From Streptomyces sp. YIM 121038 (GTDB lineage Bacteria; Actinomycetota; Actinomycetes; Streptomycetales; Streptomycetaceae), in assembly GCF_006088715.1 (NCBI RefSeq), contig NZ_CP030771.1:6529501-6593500 (forward strand): a stretch of 64,000 bases of DNA, given 5' to 3'. Shown here in pieces: positions 7,819 to 16,068 of the stretch. The notes under the pieces were generated by a model. It made no database searches. It saw only the letters and a program-made list of their open reading frames with translations, and had not been told where the DNA came from. Both the position numbers and the translations under genes were made by a program. The stretch's first letter is position 1. The number at the start of each line of letters is the position of its first letter.

Positions 7819-8259
7819 ATGACGAACCCCACGGCACCGGCACCCCCACCTTCACCGTCGAGCGAACCCCCACACACCTGGTCCACGAGCTACCCCCTGA
7901 CCCCCGCGGCCGCGGCCCTCGCCCGACAGGGCACGCGGGGGCGGCTCGCCGCGTGGCGGTGGGGCGGGGACGTCGACGACGCCGTGCTCGTCGTGTCCGA
8001 GCTGGTCGCCAACGCCGCCCGGCACGGGCACGTCCCGGGCCACCACCTGTGGCTGCGGCTCGCCGTCACGGCGCACGGCGGCCTGGTCGTCGACGTGTCG
8101 GACCCGGTGGGGGAGTTCCCCGGCTTCGAGTCGGCGGCCCCGCGCGGGGAGGGCGGCCGGGGCCTGCTCGTCGTACGCCAACTCGCCCAGGACGTGGGCT
8201 GGTTCCCCCGCCAGGGCCGGGGCAAGACGGTCCGCGCGCTGCTGGCCCGCAGGGGCTAG
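7819..8259 (+). CDS. RsbW/SpoIIAB-like ATP-binding protein
   Basis: A 146-residue GHKL-fold protein of the anti-sigma-factor-like HATPase_c_2 group. The Bergerat-fold N box is clear (LVVSELVANAARHG), followed by the G1-like segment VVDVSDPVGEFPG and a GGRGLLVVRQLAQDVGW motif. There is no kinase core or sensor domain. The context (divergent WhiJ-like regulator plus DUF397) is the usual setting for AbaA-type proteins in Streptomyces. Whether it is an anti-sigma kinase or a non-catalytic partner is unknown. ATG 7819 has AGGAGG about 16 bases upstream, which is long, so the start is uncertain. Its TAG stop shares the palindrome CTAG (8256-8259) with the stop of the convergent tetR gene. Confidence 0.82.
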   Translation: MTNPTAPAPPPSPSSEPPHTWSTSYPLTPAAAALARQGTRGRLAAWRWGGDVDDAVLVVSELVANAARHGHVPGHHLWLRLAVTAHGGLVVDVSDPVGEFPGFESAAPRGEGGRGLLVVRQLAQDVGWFPRQGRGKTVRALLARRG

Positions 8260-8996
8260 GCGAGGCCCGAGGCCACCTCGTTCACCAACGCCGTCGCCTC
8301 CGGGAGGGGCAGGCCCGCTGCTGTCAGGAAGGTGATGGGGGCCGCGCGGCCCGCCTCGTCCGCGTCGATCGCGCCGTCGTTCACCGCCTCCATCAGGCCG
8401 AAGACGATGCTCTCCAGGACGTAGACGAGGGCGCGCGGCGGCACCGTGGTGGTGAACCGGCCCTCGTCCAGGGCGCGTTGGAACATCGCGGCGCCCGCCG
8501 CGTTCATGGGGGCCAGGCGTTCGCGGATGCCGTCCATGGTCACCGCGCGCTGTGCGAGGGAGAGCAGCAGGCGGTAGCGGTCGGTGACGCGCCAGACGCC
8601 GAGCATCGCGGCGGCGACGGCGCGCGCCGGGTCGTCGGCGTTCGCGTAGGCGGCGCGGTGCGCGGCCATCACCGCTTCGACGGCCTCGTCGAGGAGGGCG
8701 GTGACCAGCGCGTCGCGGCTCGGGAAGTGGCCGTAGACCGTGCGGCGCACCACCCCGGCGCCCCGGGCGATCTGGTCCATGGACGCGTCCGGGTCCCGGG
8801 TCAGCTCGGTGTGGGCGACGTCGAGGATGCGGCGGCGGTTGGCGTCGGCGCGGGCCGCGGCGGCGCTCGCGGCCCCGGTCCTGGCCCCGGGCGTCCCAGA
8901 GGTCCCGCCCCCGGCGGTGGCGGGTCCGGCCCCAGCGGTGGCAGGCCCCGCCCCGGTGGACCCGCCGCGCGGCGGCGTCGGCTTCGTACGGCTCAT
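8256..8996 (-). CDS. TetR-family transcriptional repressor
   Basis: A 246-residue repressor. The TetR DNA-binding domain occupies about residues 50-105 (RRRILDVAHTELTRDPDASM, then the helix-turn-helix MDQIARGAGVVRRTVYGHFPS). The remaining C-terminal part is the ligand-binding/dimerisation region. An unusual Gly/Ala/Thr-rich N-terminal extension of about 45 residues with AGAGPATAG repeats precedes the domain. The gene is divergent from an MFS exporter, with three similar 18-bp palindromes between them. It therefore most likely represses both genes until the exporter's substrate binds. It is convergent with the RsbW-like gene, and both stop codons lie in one CTAG. Confidence 0.9.
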   Translation of the reverse strand: MSRTKPTPPRGGSTGAGPATAGAGPATAGGGTSGTPGARTGAASAAAARADANRRRILDVAHTELTRDPDASMDQIARGAGVVRRTVYGHFPSRDALVTALLDEAVEAVMAAHRAAYANADDPARAVAAAMLGVWRVTDRYRLLLSLAQRAVTMDGIRERLAPMNAAGAAMFQRALDEGRFTTTVPPRALVYVLESIVFGLMEAVNDGAIDADEAGRAAPITFLTAAGLPLPEATALVNEVASGLA

Positions 8997-9024
8997 GGCG
9001 CCATTGTGCCGCCGATCCAAGTAC

Positions 9025-9099
9025 TTGCACACCGCTGTGCAAGACGGCCGCCCGTCCGCTACATTGCACAGTGGCGTGCAAATGCACAGTGATGTGCAA
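9025..9099. promoter_or_regulatory. Three 18-bp TetR operator-like palindromes
   Basis: Three related sites lie between the divergent tetR and MFS genes: TTGCACACCGCTGTGCAA (9025-9042), TTGCACAGTGGCGTGCAA (9064-9081) and ATGCACAGTGATGTGCAA (9082-9099). The shared form is TTGCACA-N4-TGTGCAA. Site 1 is perfect, and sites 2 and 3 abut. The spacing and dyad symmetry fit TetR dimers covering both promoters. Confidence 0.8.
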
Positions 9100-9146
9100 G
9101 TCCCTGTGTTCCGCGTACCCGTACGACGTACTCCGAGGTGACCCCG

Positions 9147-10838
9147 ATGCCTTTGTTGATCAATGAGCCGGTGGAGCGGATGGACCGGCCCTACGCCCGC
9201 CGCTGGTGGGCGCTGCTCGTCCTGTGTCTGAGCCTGCTGATCGCCGTCATGGCGAACACCGCGCTGACGGTGGCGGCGCCCGACATGACCCGCGACCTCG
9301 ACCTCAGCAGCTCCGACCTGCAATGGGTCATCGATGCGTACACCGTTCCGTACGCCGCCCTGATGCTGCTCTTCGGCGCCATCGGCGACAAGTACAGCCG
9401 GCGCGGCGCGCTCGTGCTCGGGCTGCTCGTGCTCAGCGCGGGCGCGGGGGCGGGCGCGCTCGCCGACAGCTCGACGGCCGTCATCGTCGCGCGCGGCGTG
9501 ATGGGCGTGGGCGCGGCGATGATCATGCCCGCGACGCTCTCGCTGCTCGCCTCGACGTTCCCGCGCGCGGAGCGGGCCAAGGCGATCACGCTGTGGGCCG
9601 CCACCTCCGGCATCGCCATCGCGGCGGGCCCGCTGATCGCGGGCCTGCTCCTGCGGCACTACGGCTGGGCGTCGACCTTCCTCATCGACGTCCCCGTGGC
9701 GGCCGTCGCGATCGCCGGGGCCTTCGTCCTCGTACCGCCGTCGAAGTCCTCGGCGGCGGGGCGCATCGACTACGTGGGCGGGCTCCTCTCCGTCGTCTGG
9801 ATCGGCGCGCTCATCTACATGATCATCGAGGGGCCCGGCTTCGGCTGGGGTGCCGGTGCCGTCGCCGCGGCCGTGGTCGCCGCCGTCGGGCTCGTCGTCT
9901 TCGTCGTCTGGGAGCTGCGCCACCCGCGCCCCGTCCTGGACGTCCGCAAGTTCGCCCGGCGCGGCTTCTCCGGCTCCAACCTCGCCGTGGCCCTGTTCTT
10001 CGTGGCGGCCTTCGGTGCCTTCTACTTCCTCACCCAGCACCTCCAGTTCGTCCTGGAGTACGACCCGCTGGAGACGGGCGTGCGCATGCTGCCGCTCGCG
10101 GGCGCGGTCTTCGTCGGCTCCGCGCTCACCGGCTTCCTCACGCCGAGGCTCGGCGCGAAGGTGATGGTCACCGCGGGCATGGTCGGCGGCACCACGGCCA
10201 TGGCCCTGCTCACCGCCACCGACGCGGCCTCCACGTACGGGGACTTCGTGCTGCCCCTCGTCGTGCTCGGCCTGTCGATGGGGCTCGCGGTCTCGCCCTG
10301 CACGGACGCCATCATGGGCGCCTTCCCGGAGGCGGAGCTCGGTGTCGGCGGCGCCGTCAACGACACCTCGCTCGAACTGGGCGGCTCCCTCGGCATCGCC
10401 GTCCTCGGCTCGGTCCTCGGCACCTCGTACGCCGACGCCCTCGCCGACGAGACGGCGGGCAGCAAGCTCCCGGCGTCCGCCCTCGCCCAGGCCCAGGACT
10501 CCGTCGGCGCGGGCGGCGGCGTCGCCCAGGCCGTCGGGCAGCAGGCGCGGCGCCTCGCCGAGCAGGCCGCGGCCGCCGACTCCCCGCAGAAGGCCGCCGA
10601 ACTGAAGGCCCAGGCCGCCGAACTCGCCCAGGGCGCCGAGCAGATGAAGCACGCCGTGGGCACCTCGTTCTCCGACGCGGTGGCCCACACCAGCCTGATC
10701 GGGGCGGTCGTCCTCGGCGTCGGCACGCTGGTGGTCGCCCTGCTCCTGCCGAGGAAGCGGCAGGCGCCCGCCGGGCCCGTGTCCGGCGCCGCCGCGCCGA
10801 CGTCCGACACCGCGAAGGAACCCGTGTCACAGCCCTGA
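9147..10838 (+). CDS. MFS drug exporter, EmrB/QacA (DHA2, 14-TM) family
   Basis: A 563-residue proton-driven efflux pump with about 14 membrane segments. It begins with WWALLVLCLSLLIAVMANTAL, and motif A is present as GAIGDKYSRRGAL. Segments resembling motif C (SGIAIAAGPLIAGLL) and the PRxERAKAI loop of the DHA2 family also occur. Between the last two membrane segments is a long Ala/Gln-rich hydrophilic insert (roughly 430-500), as seen in many Streptomyces members. ATG 9147 was preferred over GTG 9138 because GAGGTGA lies 5 bases before it. It is divergently transcribed from a TetR repressor with triple operators, so it is probably drug- or metabolite-inducible. The substrate is unknown. Confidence 0.92.
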   Translation: MPLLINEPVERMDRPYARRWWALLVLCLSLLIAVMANTALTVAAPDMTRDLDLSSSDLQWVIDAYTVPYAALMLLFGAIGDKYSRRGALVLGLLVLSAGAGAGALADSSTAVIVARGVMGVGAAMIMPATLSLLASTFPRAERAKAITLWAATSGIAIAAGPLIAGLLLRHYGWASTFLIDVPVAAVAIAGAFVLVPPSKSSAAGRIDYVGGLLSVVWIGALIYMIIEGPGFGWGAGAVAAAVVAAVGLVVFVVWELRHPRPVLDVRKFARRGFSGSNLAVALFFVAAFGAFYFLTQHLQFVLEYDPLETGVRMLPLAGAVFVGSALTGFLTPRLGAKVMVTAGMVGGTTAMALLTATDAASTYGDFVLPLVVLGLSMGLAVSPCTDAIMGAFPEAELGVGGAVNDTSLELGGSLGIAVLGSVLGTSYADALADETAGSKLPASALAQAQDSVGAGGGVAQAVGQQARRLAEQAAAADSPQKAAELKAQAAELAQGAEQMKHAVGTSFSDAVAHTSLIGAVVLGVGTLVVALLLPRKRQAPAGPVSGAAAPTSDTAKEPVSQP

Positions 10839-10905
10839 CACGGGGGCCGCGCGACCTCGTCGAACCGGTGGCCCGGCGATCAGCGCCTTGCCATGATGCT
10901 GACCC

Positions 10906-13323
10906 ATGGAGACGGGAAGGCCGAGTCCCGCGGGGGTCCGCCGGCTGCTCGGCGGCGGCGTGGTGGTCCTGGTCGCCGGGTGCGTCTGGGCAGGCTGGTC
11001 CGTGTCCCGCGGGGGACTGCAACCCCAGGACGTCTCAGGGGTGTTGGGGCTTCCCGTCGGCATCCTGGGCATCCTCGTCGGCGCGGCCGTCAGCCTCAGC
11101 GCGCTCCGCCTCCAGCAGGCCACGGACGCCCGGGCCGCCGCGCTCGACTCCCTCGCCGGGGCGGTGCGCGAGATCGAGGTCGCCGAGCGCGCGCACATGC
11201 TCGGCGGCGGCGCCCACCTGATCGACCTGCGCGTCGAGGTGACACCCCGGCAGGGCGGCGCCGAACCGCCGGGGCCGCAGCGGCTCTCCGACGTGGCCGC
11301 CTGGTACTGCGCCGGGCCGGGCCGCCTGGTCGTCACCGGCGCGCCCGGCGCGGGCAAGACGGTCTTCGCCGTGCACCTCGTGGTCCGGCTCCTCGCCGCG
11401 CGCGGGCCCGCCGACCCGGTGCCCGTGCGGCTCGCCATCGGCGACCTGCCCGCACCGCGCACCCACCGGCGCTGGTGGGGCCGCTGGCGGACCGTGGGCG
11501 GCTTCGAACGCTGGCTGACCGACAGCCTGGTGAAGGTCTACGGCCTGCGCGAGCGCACCGCCGCTGACCTCGTCGCGCGCCGCCTCGTCATCCCCGTACT
11601 CGACGGGCTCGACGAGATGGACGCGGACGTCACCGGGCCGGAGCCGGGCCGCGCGCAGCGGGCCCTGGACGAGCTGAACGCCTACGAGTCCGTGGACGGC
11701 AGCGCGCCCGTGGTCCTGACCTGCCGCGCGCAGCGCTACACGGAGCTGTCCGAGCGCTACGCCTGGCTGCGACAGGCGGCGCTGCTGCGCATCGCGGGCG
11801 TCGACGTCGCGGAGGCCCGCTCCTACGTCGAGAAGCGCTCCGACGGCCGGGGCTCGCCGCTGGACGCGCTGCTCGACGGCGCGGGCGAGGCCGTGGCCCA
11901 GGCGCTCAGCTCGCCCTTCTACCTGGGGCTGGCGTACGCCGTGTACGGGGAGGCGGCCCAGGGGCAGACCCAGCCACTGGCGCACCTCGCGACGGCGGAC
12001 GAGGTCCGCGAGCACCTCCTGGCCCACTACATCCCGGCGGCCACGCGGGCCGCGAACACGGCGGCGCGGCAGGCACGGCAGCGGGTCCTCGCGACGGAGT
12101 CGCCCTGGGGCCGCCAGGCGGAGTACGAGCCCGCCCGCGTGCACCAGTGGCTGCACCACATGGCCGGAGAGGAGGGGAAGCTCTCCTCGATCGGCGAGGC
12201 CTTCGGGGCGGCGTCGGCACGGGCGCTCGGGGGCGCGGTCATGGCGCTGGCGCTCGGGGCCGCGTTCCTGTGGGGGCGGTCCGTGGAAGGGCTCTTCCCC
12301 GCCCGCTGGTGGGACCACCAGCACGGCGTGGTGGTGTCCACGGCGGTCGCCGGCGCGGTGGGGGTGCTCGCCGGAGCCCTGTTCGTGGCGGCGGTGACCG
12401 ACTCGCTGGCCTTCGCACCCGCGGAGCGGGTGCGCGGCTCCCGCCCGGGCCTGGGAAGACGCCTGTGGCAGGTCACCACGCTGTGGGGAGACATCGCCTC
12501 CTGGGCGCTGCTGCTGCCGGTCCTGCTGGTCGTCGGCGCCGCGAGCCCGGTCGTGGGCTGGCTGGCGTGGGTTCCCGAGCCCGCGTCGTACGTGGTGGGC
12601 GCCGTCGTCGGCTTCGGCGTCTGCGTGGCCCTCGCGGCGAGCGAGAACACGGTCGCCCACGTGGACGGCCGGAGCCTCGCCGGGTGCGTGCTGCTGCCTC
12701 TGCTCGGCTGGTCGCTGGGGTTCGTGATGGAGGAGGTCCACGGTCGGCCGGGGCACATCGCCTCCCTCGTCGGCTTCTGGATCGTCGGGGCCTTCCTGGT
12801 GGACTCGACCAAGGCCACGGGCTTCGCCCTCGTGACGGGGTTCGGCATGTGCCTGGCGACGACGGTGCCCGAGAGCATCGGGCCCGACGGCGGGGCGTGG
12901 GGCGGCGCCGCGGTGGGCTTCATCGCCTACTGCGTCCTGGGCTGTCTGTTCCTCGGGTCGGGCTCGGCGGAGCGGACCTGGCGCGGGGTGCGGCGCGCCG
13001 GGCGCGTGCTGCGGCTGCCCGGGTGGCTCTCCATGGTGGTCGTCCCGTACGCGGTGGGCGTGGCGGGGGAGGGGCTCCTCGGGTTCGCCGGTGTCGTCGG
13101 CGTGGCCGTGGTCTGGGTGGCGGTGAGCGCGGCCGTGCTGCTCGACGTCCTGCTGCTGTGGCTCGCCGCCGCGCTCCTGGGCCGCGTCCCGGCGCGCGTC
13201 GACGCCTTCACCACCTGGGCCTACCACGCCGGACTCCTGCGCATCGTCGGCGGCGACTACCAGTTCCGCCACAGCGAGCTGCACGCGTGGCTGGTACGCA
13301 ACCCCCGCGCCCCCCGCCCCTGA
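10906..13323 (+). CDS. Membrane-anchored NACHT-type NTPase
   Basis: An 805-residue STAND-type NTPase. Two hydrophobic segments near the N-terminus (about 14-33 and 46-68) are followed by a NACHT domain with Walker A GAPGAGKT (145-152), Walker B VLDGLDE (231-237) and a downstream sensor region LTCRAQRYTEL. An alpha-helical region follows, then from about residue 440 a C-terminal half with many hydrophobic segments, ending with GDYQFRHSELHAWL, a segment typical of the NACHT/winged-helix end in actinobacterial proteins. NACHT proteins act as inducible oligomerising switches, and bacterial ones include antiphage effectors. A role here is not demonstrated. An AAA+ ATPase gene follows 91 bases downstream on the same strand. 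There is no obvious LRR, WD40 or TPR sensor array. The membrane domain is in its place. Confidence 0.8.
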   Translation: METGRPSPAGVRRLLGGGVVVLVAGCVWAGWSVSRGGLQPQDVSGVLGLPVGILGILVGAAVSLSALRLQQATDARAAALDSLAGAVREIEVAERAHMLGGGAHLIDLRVEVTPRQGGAEPPGPQRLSDVAAWYCAGPGRLVVTGAPGAGKTVFAVHLVVRLLAARGPADPVPVRLAIGDLPAPRTHRRWWGRWRTVGGFERWLTDSLVKVYGLRERTAADLVARRLVIPVLDGLDEMDADVTGPEPGRAQRALDELNAYESVDGSAPVVLTCRAQRYTELSERYAWLRQAALLRIAGVDVAEARSYVEKRSDGRGSPLDALLDGAGEAVAQALSSPFYLGLAYAVYGEAAQGQTQPLAHLATADEVREHLLAHYIPAATRAANTAARQARQRVLATESPWGRQAEYEPARVHQWLHHMAGEEGKLSSIGEAFGAASARALGGAVMALALGAAFLWGRSVEGLFPARWWDHQHGVVVSTAVAGAVGVLAGALFVAAVTDSLAFAPAERVRGSRPGLGRRLWQVTTLWGDIASWALLLPVLLVVGAASPVVGWLAWVPEPASYVVGAVVGFGVCVALAASENTVAHVDGRSLAGCVLLPLLGWSLGFVMEEVHGRPGHIASLVGFWIVGAFLVDSTKATGFALVTGFGMCLATTVPESIGPDGGAWGGAAVGFIAYCVLGCLFLGSGSAERTWRGVRRAGRVLRLPGWLSMVVVPYAVGVAGEGLLGFAGVVGVAVVWVAVSAAVLLDVLLLWLAAALLGRVPARVDAFTTWAYHAGLLRIVGGDYQFRHSELHAWLVRNPRAPRP

Positions 13324-13414
13324 AATCGCGTTGACGGCGGCGAACGGGCGCGGCCACGCTGAGCAGCACCGGGCCGCCCGACCAGCGGCCGTGGCGCGAC
13401 GGGGGAGTACACCC

Positions 13415-15040
13415 ATGACCACACGGATCGTCTCCAGCGGCCCCGGCGACGAGGGCGCGCCGGGGAGCGAACAGGCCGAGCTGGAGCGGGTCGGCGAGCT
13501 GTTCACGCAGTTCGTCGAGGCCGTGGCGCGGCGCCCGCAGGCCGAGCGCGACGGCGAGCGCGACCTCACCGCGCGCCTGCGCGGCCACCTCGGCGTCGAG
13601 CCGGGCAGGACCCCGGTCGTGAAGGCGGCCTACGCTCCCTACGACCACCCGAACGTGCACCTGGCCCTGGAGCGCTGGTTCGCCGCCGAGTCGCGCGCGT
13701 ACGAACTGATCGGCATGACCGGCGCCGACCACCGGAGCCACTACACGCTCTCCGAGATCCTCGAATCCGCCAGCCGCTACGACAAGTTCGTGATCGGCGC
13801 CGTCGACTACGCGCACCTGCCCGTGTCCCCGGACGCCGAACTCGCCTGTGTGTCCTTCGGGTTCTACCTCGGCACCGAGCGCACCGAGGACGGCCGCGAG
13901 GAGCGTTGCGTCGTGCTCCTGCGCGGGCCGAGCGACGAGTACGGCAGCGAGAAGGTCCAGCTCGAAGTCCTCGCGGAGGACCGCGACACCGCCCGGCGGC
14001 TGCTCGCCGGGGTCGACGAGCTGGTCCGCGAGCTCAACGTCCTGCGGGGCCAGGTCCTGTCCTTCGAGGGCGGTGACTTCAGCGACGGCCTCGGCCCGTT
14101 CCGCTTCCACCGGCGCCCGGACCTGGACCGCGAGGGCATCGTCCTGCCCGAGGGGCTCCTCGACCGCGTGGAGCGGCACGTCGTGGGCGTGGCCCGGCAG
14201 CGCGAGCGGCTGCTCGCCGCGGGCCAGCACCTGCGGCGCGGCCTGCTCCTGTACGGGCCGCCGGGGACGGGCAAGACCCACACCATCCGCTATCTGCTCT
14301 CCGGCATGCCCGACTTCACCGTGGTGCTGCTGTCCGGCGTCACGATCCGGGCGATCGGCTCGGCCTGCGCGCTCGCCCGCATGCTCCAGCCCGCCCTCGT
14401 CGTCCTGGAGGACTGCGACCTGATCGCCGAGGCCCGGGACTACGGAGACGGCGAACAGCCCCTGCTCTTCCAGGTCCTGAACGAGATGGACGGCCTCGGC
14501 GACGACGCCGACGTGGCCTTCCTGCTCACCACCAACCGCGCCGACCTCCTGGAGCCCGCGCTCGTGCAGCGCCCCGGCCGCGTCGACCTCGCGGTGGAGA
14601 TCCCGCTGCCGGACGCGGAGGGCCGCCGCAGGCTCCTCGCCCTGTACGGCGGCGGGCTCGGCCTGGACGACGAGGTCACCGAGGAGATCGTCGAGCGCAT
14701 GGCGGGCACCACGGCGTCCTTCACCAAGGAGCTCGTCCGGCGCGCGGTCCTCATCGCCGCCGAGCGTGACGCGCCCCGCACGGAGGTGGACGACGTCCGC
14801 GCCGCCCTGGACGAACTCCTCTCGGACCGCGACCTGTTGACGCGCCGCCTGCTCGGCGTACCGGGCGACGAGGAGGAGGGAGACGACGGGGACGACGGAT
14901 ACGACGGGGGGTTCGAGGACGACGAAGGCGACGATGACGACGGCCCCGGCGGCCTGCCCCCGCGCCACCCCGGCCCGGGGCGCCTCGGCGACAACGGCGG
15001 CGGATTCTTCACCAAGGCGTCGTACCGCCCGCTGCGCTGA
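13415..15040 (+). CDS. AAA+ ATPase with acidic C-terminal tail
   Basis: A 541-residue ATPase of the classic AAA clade (Cdc48/BCS1/proteasomal-ATPase-like). An N-terminal region of about 250 residues has no family I recognise. The AAA module has Walker A GPPGTGKT (281-288), a Walker B-like VVLEDCD (329-335), sensor 1 LTTNR (371-375), an arginine-finger motif RPGRVD (386-391) and a C-terminal helical lid. The tail (about 497-520) is a run of Asp/Glu/Gly, then a Pro/Gly-rich end. A GGGGGAG ribosome site precedes ATG 13415. A TTGACG box in the short gap from the NACHT gene could give it its own promoter. Remodelling or unfolding of a partner is the general family function. The substrate is unknown. 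Confidence 0.85.
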   Translation: MTTRIVSSGPGDEGAPGSEQAELERVGELFTQFVEAVARRPQAERDGERDLTARLRGHLGVEPGRTPVVKAAYAPYDHPNVHLALERWFAAESRAYELIGMTGADHRSHYTLSEILESASRYDKFVIGAVDYAHLPVSPDAELACVSFGFYLGTERTEDGREERCVVLLRGPSDEYGSEKVQLEVLAEDRDTARRLLAGVDELVRELNVLRGQVLSFEGGDFSDGLGPFRFHRRPDLDREGIVLPEGLLDRVERHVVGVARQRERLLAAGQHLRRGLLLYGPPGTGKTHTIRYLLSGMPDFTVVLLSGVTIRAIGSACALARMLQPALVVLEDCDLIAEARDYGDGEQPLLFQVLNEMDGLGDDADVAFLLTTNRADLLEPALVQRPGRVDLAVEIPLPDAEGRRRLLALYGGGLGLDDEVTEEIVERMAGTTASFTKELVRRAVLIAAERDAPRTEVDDVRAALDELLSDRDLLTRRLLGVPGDEEEGDDGDDGYDGGFEDDEGDDDDGPGGLPPRHPGPGRLGDNGGGFFTKASYRPLR

Positions 15041-15049
15041 CCCCCCGTC

Positions 15050-15121
15050 CATGCTTACCAGTTGGTGAGTACCGCACAAAATAGTCGGTACTTGTGAGGC
15101 CTTCCGTACTCACCAAGCATG
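15050..15121 (+). promoter_or_regulatory. Long inverted repeat upstream of the oxidoreductase gene
   Basis: The arms TTGGTGAGTAC (15062-15072) and GTACTCACCAA (15106-15116) are perfectly complementary. Outer arms CATGCTT (15050-15056) and AAGCATG (15115-15121) extend the symmetry, offset by a short insertion in the left arm. The AT-richer centre holds CAAAATAG and GGTACTTGTGAGG, a partial third copy. It fills the whole gap between the AAA+ gene stop and the oxidoreductase start and looks like an operator for a dimeric repressor. No HxlR- or MarR-type gene is adjacent. Confidence 0.65.
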
Positions 15122-15126
15122 GGGGC

Positions 15127-16011
15127 ATGCAGAACGACAACAGCCCCAAGACCCCGGTCACCGTCATCGGCCTCGGCGCCATGGGCAGTGCCCTCGCCGG
15201 CGCCTTCCTCGACGCCGGCCACCCGACGACCGTCTGGAACCGCTCCCCGGGCAAGGGCGAGGACCTCGTCGCCCGGGGAGCCGTCCGGGCGGCGAGCGCC
15301 GCCGAGGCCGTGCGCGCGGGCGACCTGGTCGTCGTGTGCGTCGTCGACTACGACGCCTCGGCGGCCGTCCTGGAACCCCTCGCCGCCGACCTCGCCGGGC
15401 GCACCCTGGTGAACCTCACCTCCGACACCCCCGAGCGCGCCCGCGAGGCCGCCGCGTGGGCCGCGGCGGCGGGCATCGACTATCTGGACGGCGCGGTCAT
15501 GGTGCCCACGCCCGTCATCGGCACGCCGGGCGCGCTGCTCTTCCACGCGGGCCCGCGCGCCGCGTACGACCAGCACGAGCGGACCCTGAAGGCGCTCGGC
15601 GGGCAGACGACGTACGTCGGCGCGGACCACGGCCTGGCCGCCGTCCACGACCTGTCGCTGCTCGACTACTTCTGGACCGCGATGTCGGGCGTCGTGCACG
15701 CCTTCGCGCTCGCGGCGGCGGACGGCGTCCCGGCCGCCGCGCTCGCGCCCTTCATCAAGGCGAACGCCGGTCTCGTCACCTCCCTCGTGGACGAGATGGC
15801 GAAGGAGGTCGACTCCGGCAGCTACCCGGGCGCGGAGGCGAACCTCGCGATGGAGGTGGCGGGCATCGATCACGTCGTGCACGCCGCCGAGCACCGCGGC
15901 CTCGACGCCTCGGTGCTGCGCGCCGTCAACGCGGTGGCCCGGCGCGGCGTCGCCCTCGGCCACGGCGCCGACAACTGGACGGCCACGGTGGAGGCGGTCC
16001 GCAAGCCCTGA
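15127..16011 (+). CDS. NADPH-dependent imine-reductase-like oxidoreductase
   Basis: A 294-residue member of the beta-hydroxyacid dehydrogenase/imine reductase superfamily. The N-terminal Rossmann fold starts with VTVIGLGAMGSALAG and continues with TTVWNRSPGKGEDL, where Asn-Arg after the second strand suggests NADPH use. A conserved YLDGAVMVPTPVIGTPGALL segment follows. The helical C-terminal domain (HDLSLLDYFWTAMSG, IDHVVHAAEHRGLDASVLRA, GHGADNWTATVEAVRK) matches imine reductases better than 3-hydroxyisobutyrate or 6-phosphogluconate dehydrogenases. The physiological substrate is unknown. ATG 15127 starts directly before the Rossmann fold, and an in-frame start 33 bases upstream falls inside the inverted repeat. 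The gene is probably controlled through that repeat. Confidence 0.85.
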   Translation: MQNDNSPKTPVTVIGLGAMGSALAGAFLDAGHPTTVWNRSPGKGEDLVARGAVRAASAAEAVRAGDLVVVCVVDYDASAAVLEPLAADLAGRTLVNLTSDTPERAREAAAWAAAAGIDYLDGAVMVPTPVIGTPGALLFHAGPRAAYDQHERTLKALGGQTTYVGADHGLAAVHDLSLLDYFWTAMSGVVHAFALAAADGVPAAALAPFIKANAGLVTSLVDEMAKEVDSGSYPGAEANLAMEVAGIDHVVHAAEHRGLDASVLRAVNAVARRGVALGHGADNWTATVEAVRKP

Positions 16012-16035
16012 GGCGCCCCGGCCGGAAGGGCTGGC

Positions 16036-16053
16036 CTTGACGCCGACGTCAAG
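16036..16053 (+). promoter_or_regulatory. MerR-type promoter operator
   Basis: CTTGACG (16036-16042) and CGTCAAG (16047-16053) form a perfect 7-bp inverted repeat with a 4-base centre and include a TTGACG -35-like box. The site ends 15 bases before the merR start codon. A MerR dimer bound inside an overlong promoter spacer would autoregulate the merR-thioredoxin operon. Confidence 0.65.
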
Positions 16054-16068
16054 GGTTACGGTCGCGGC

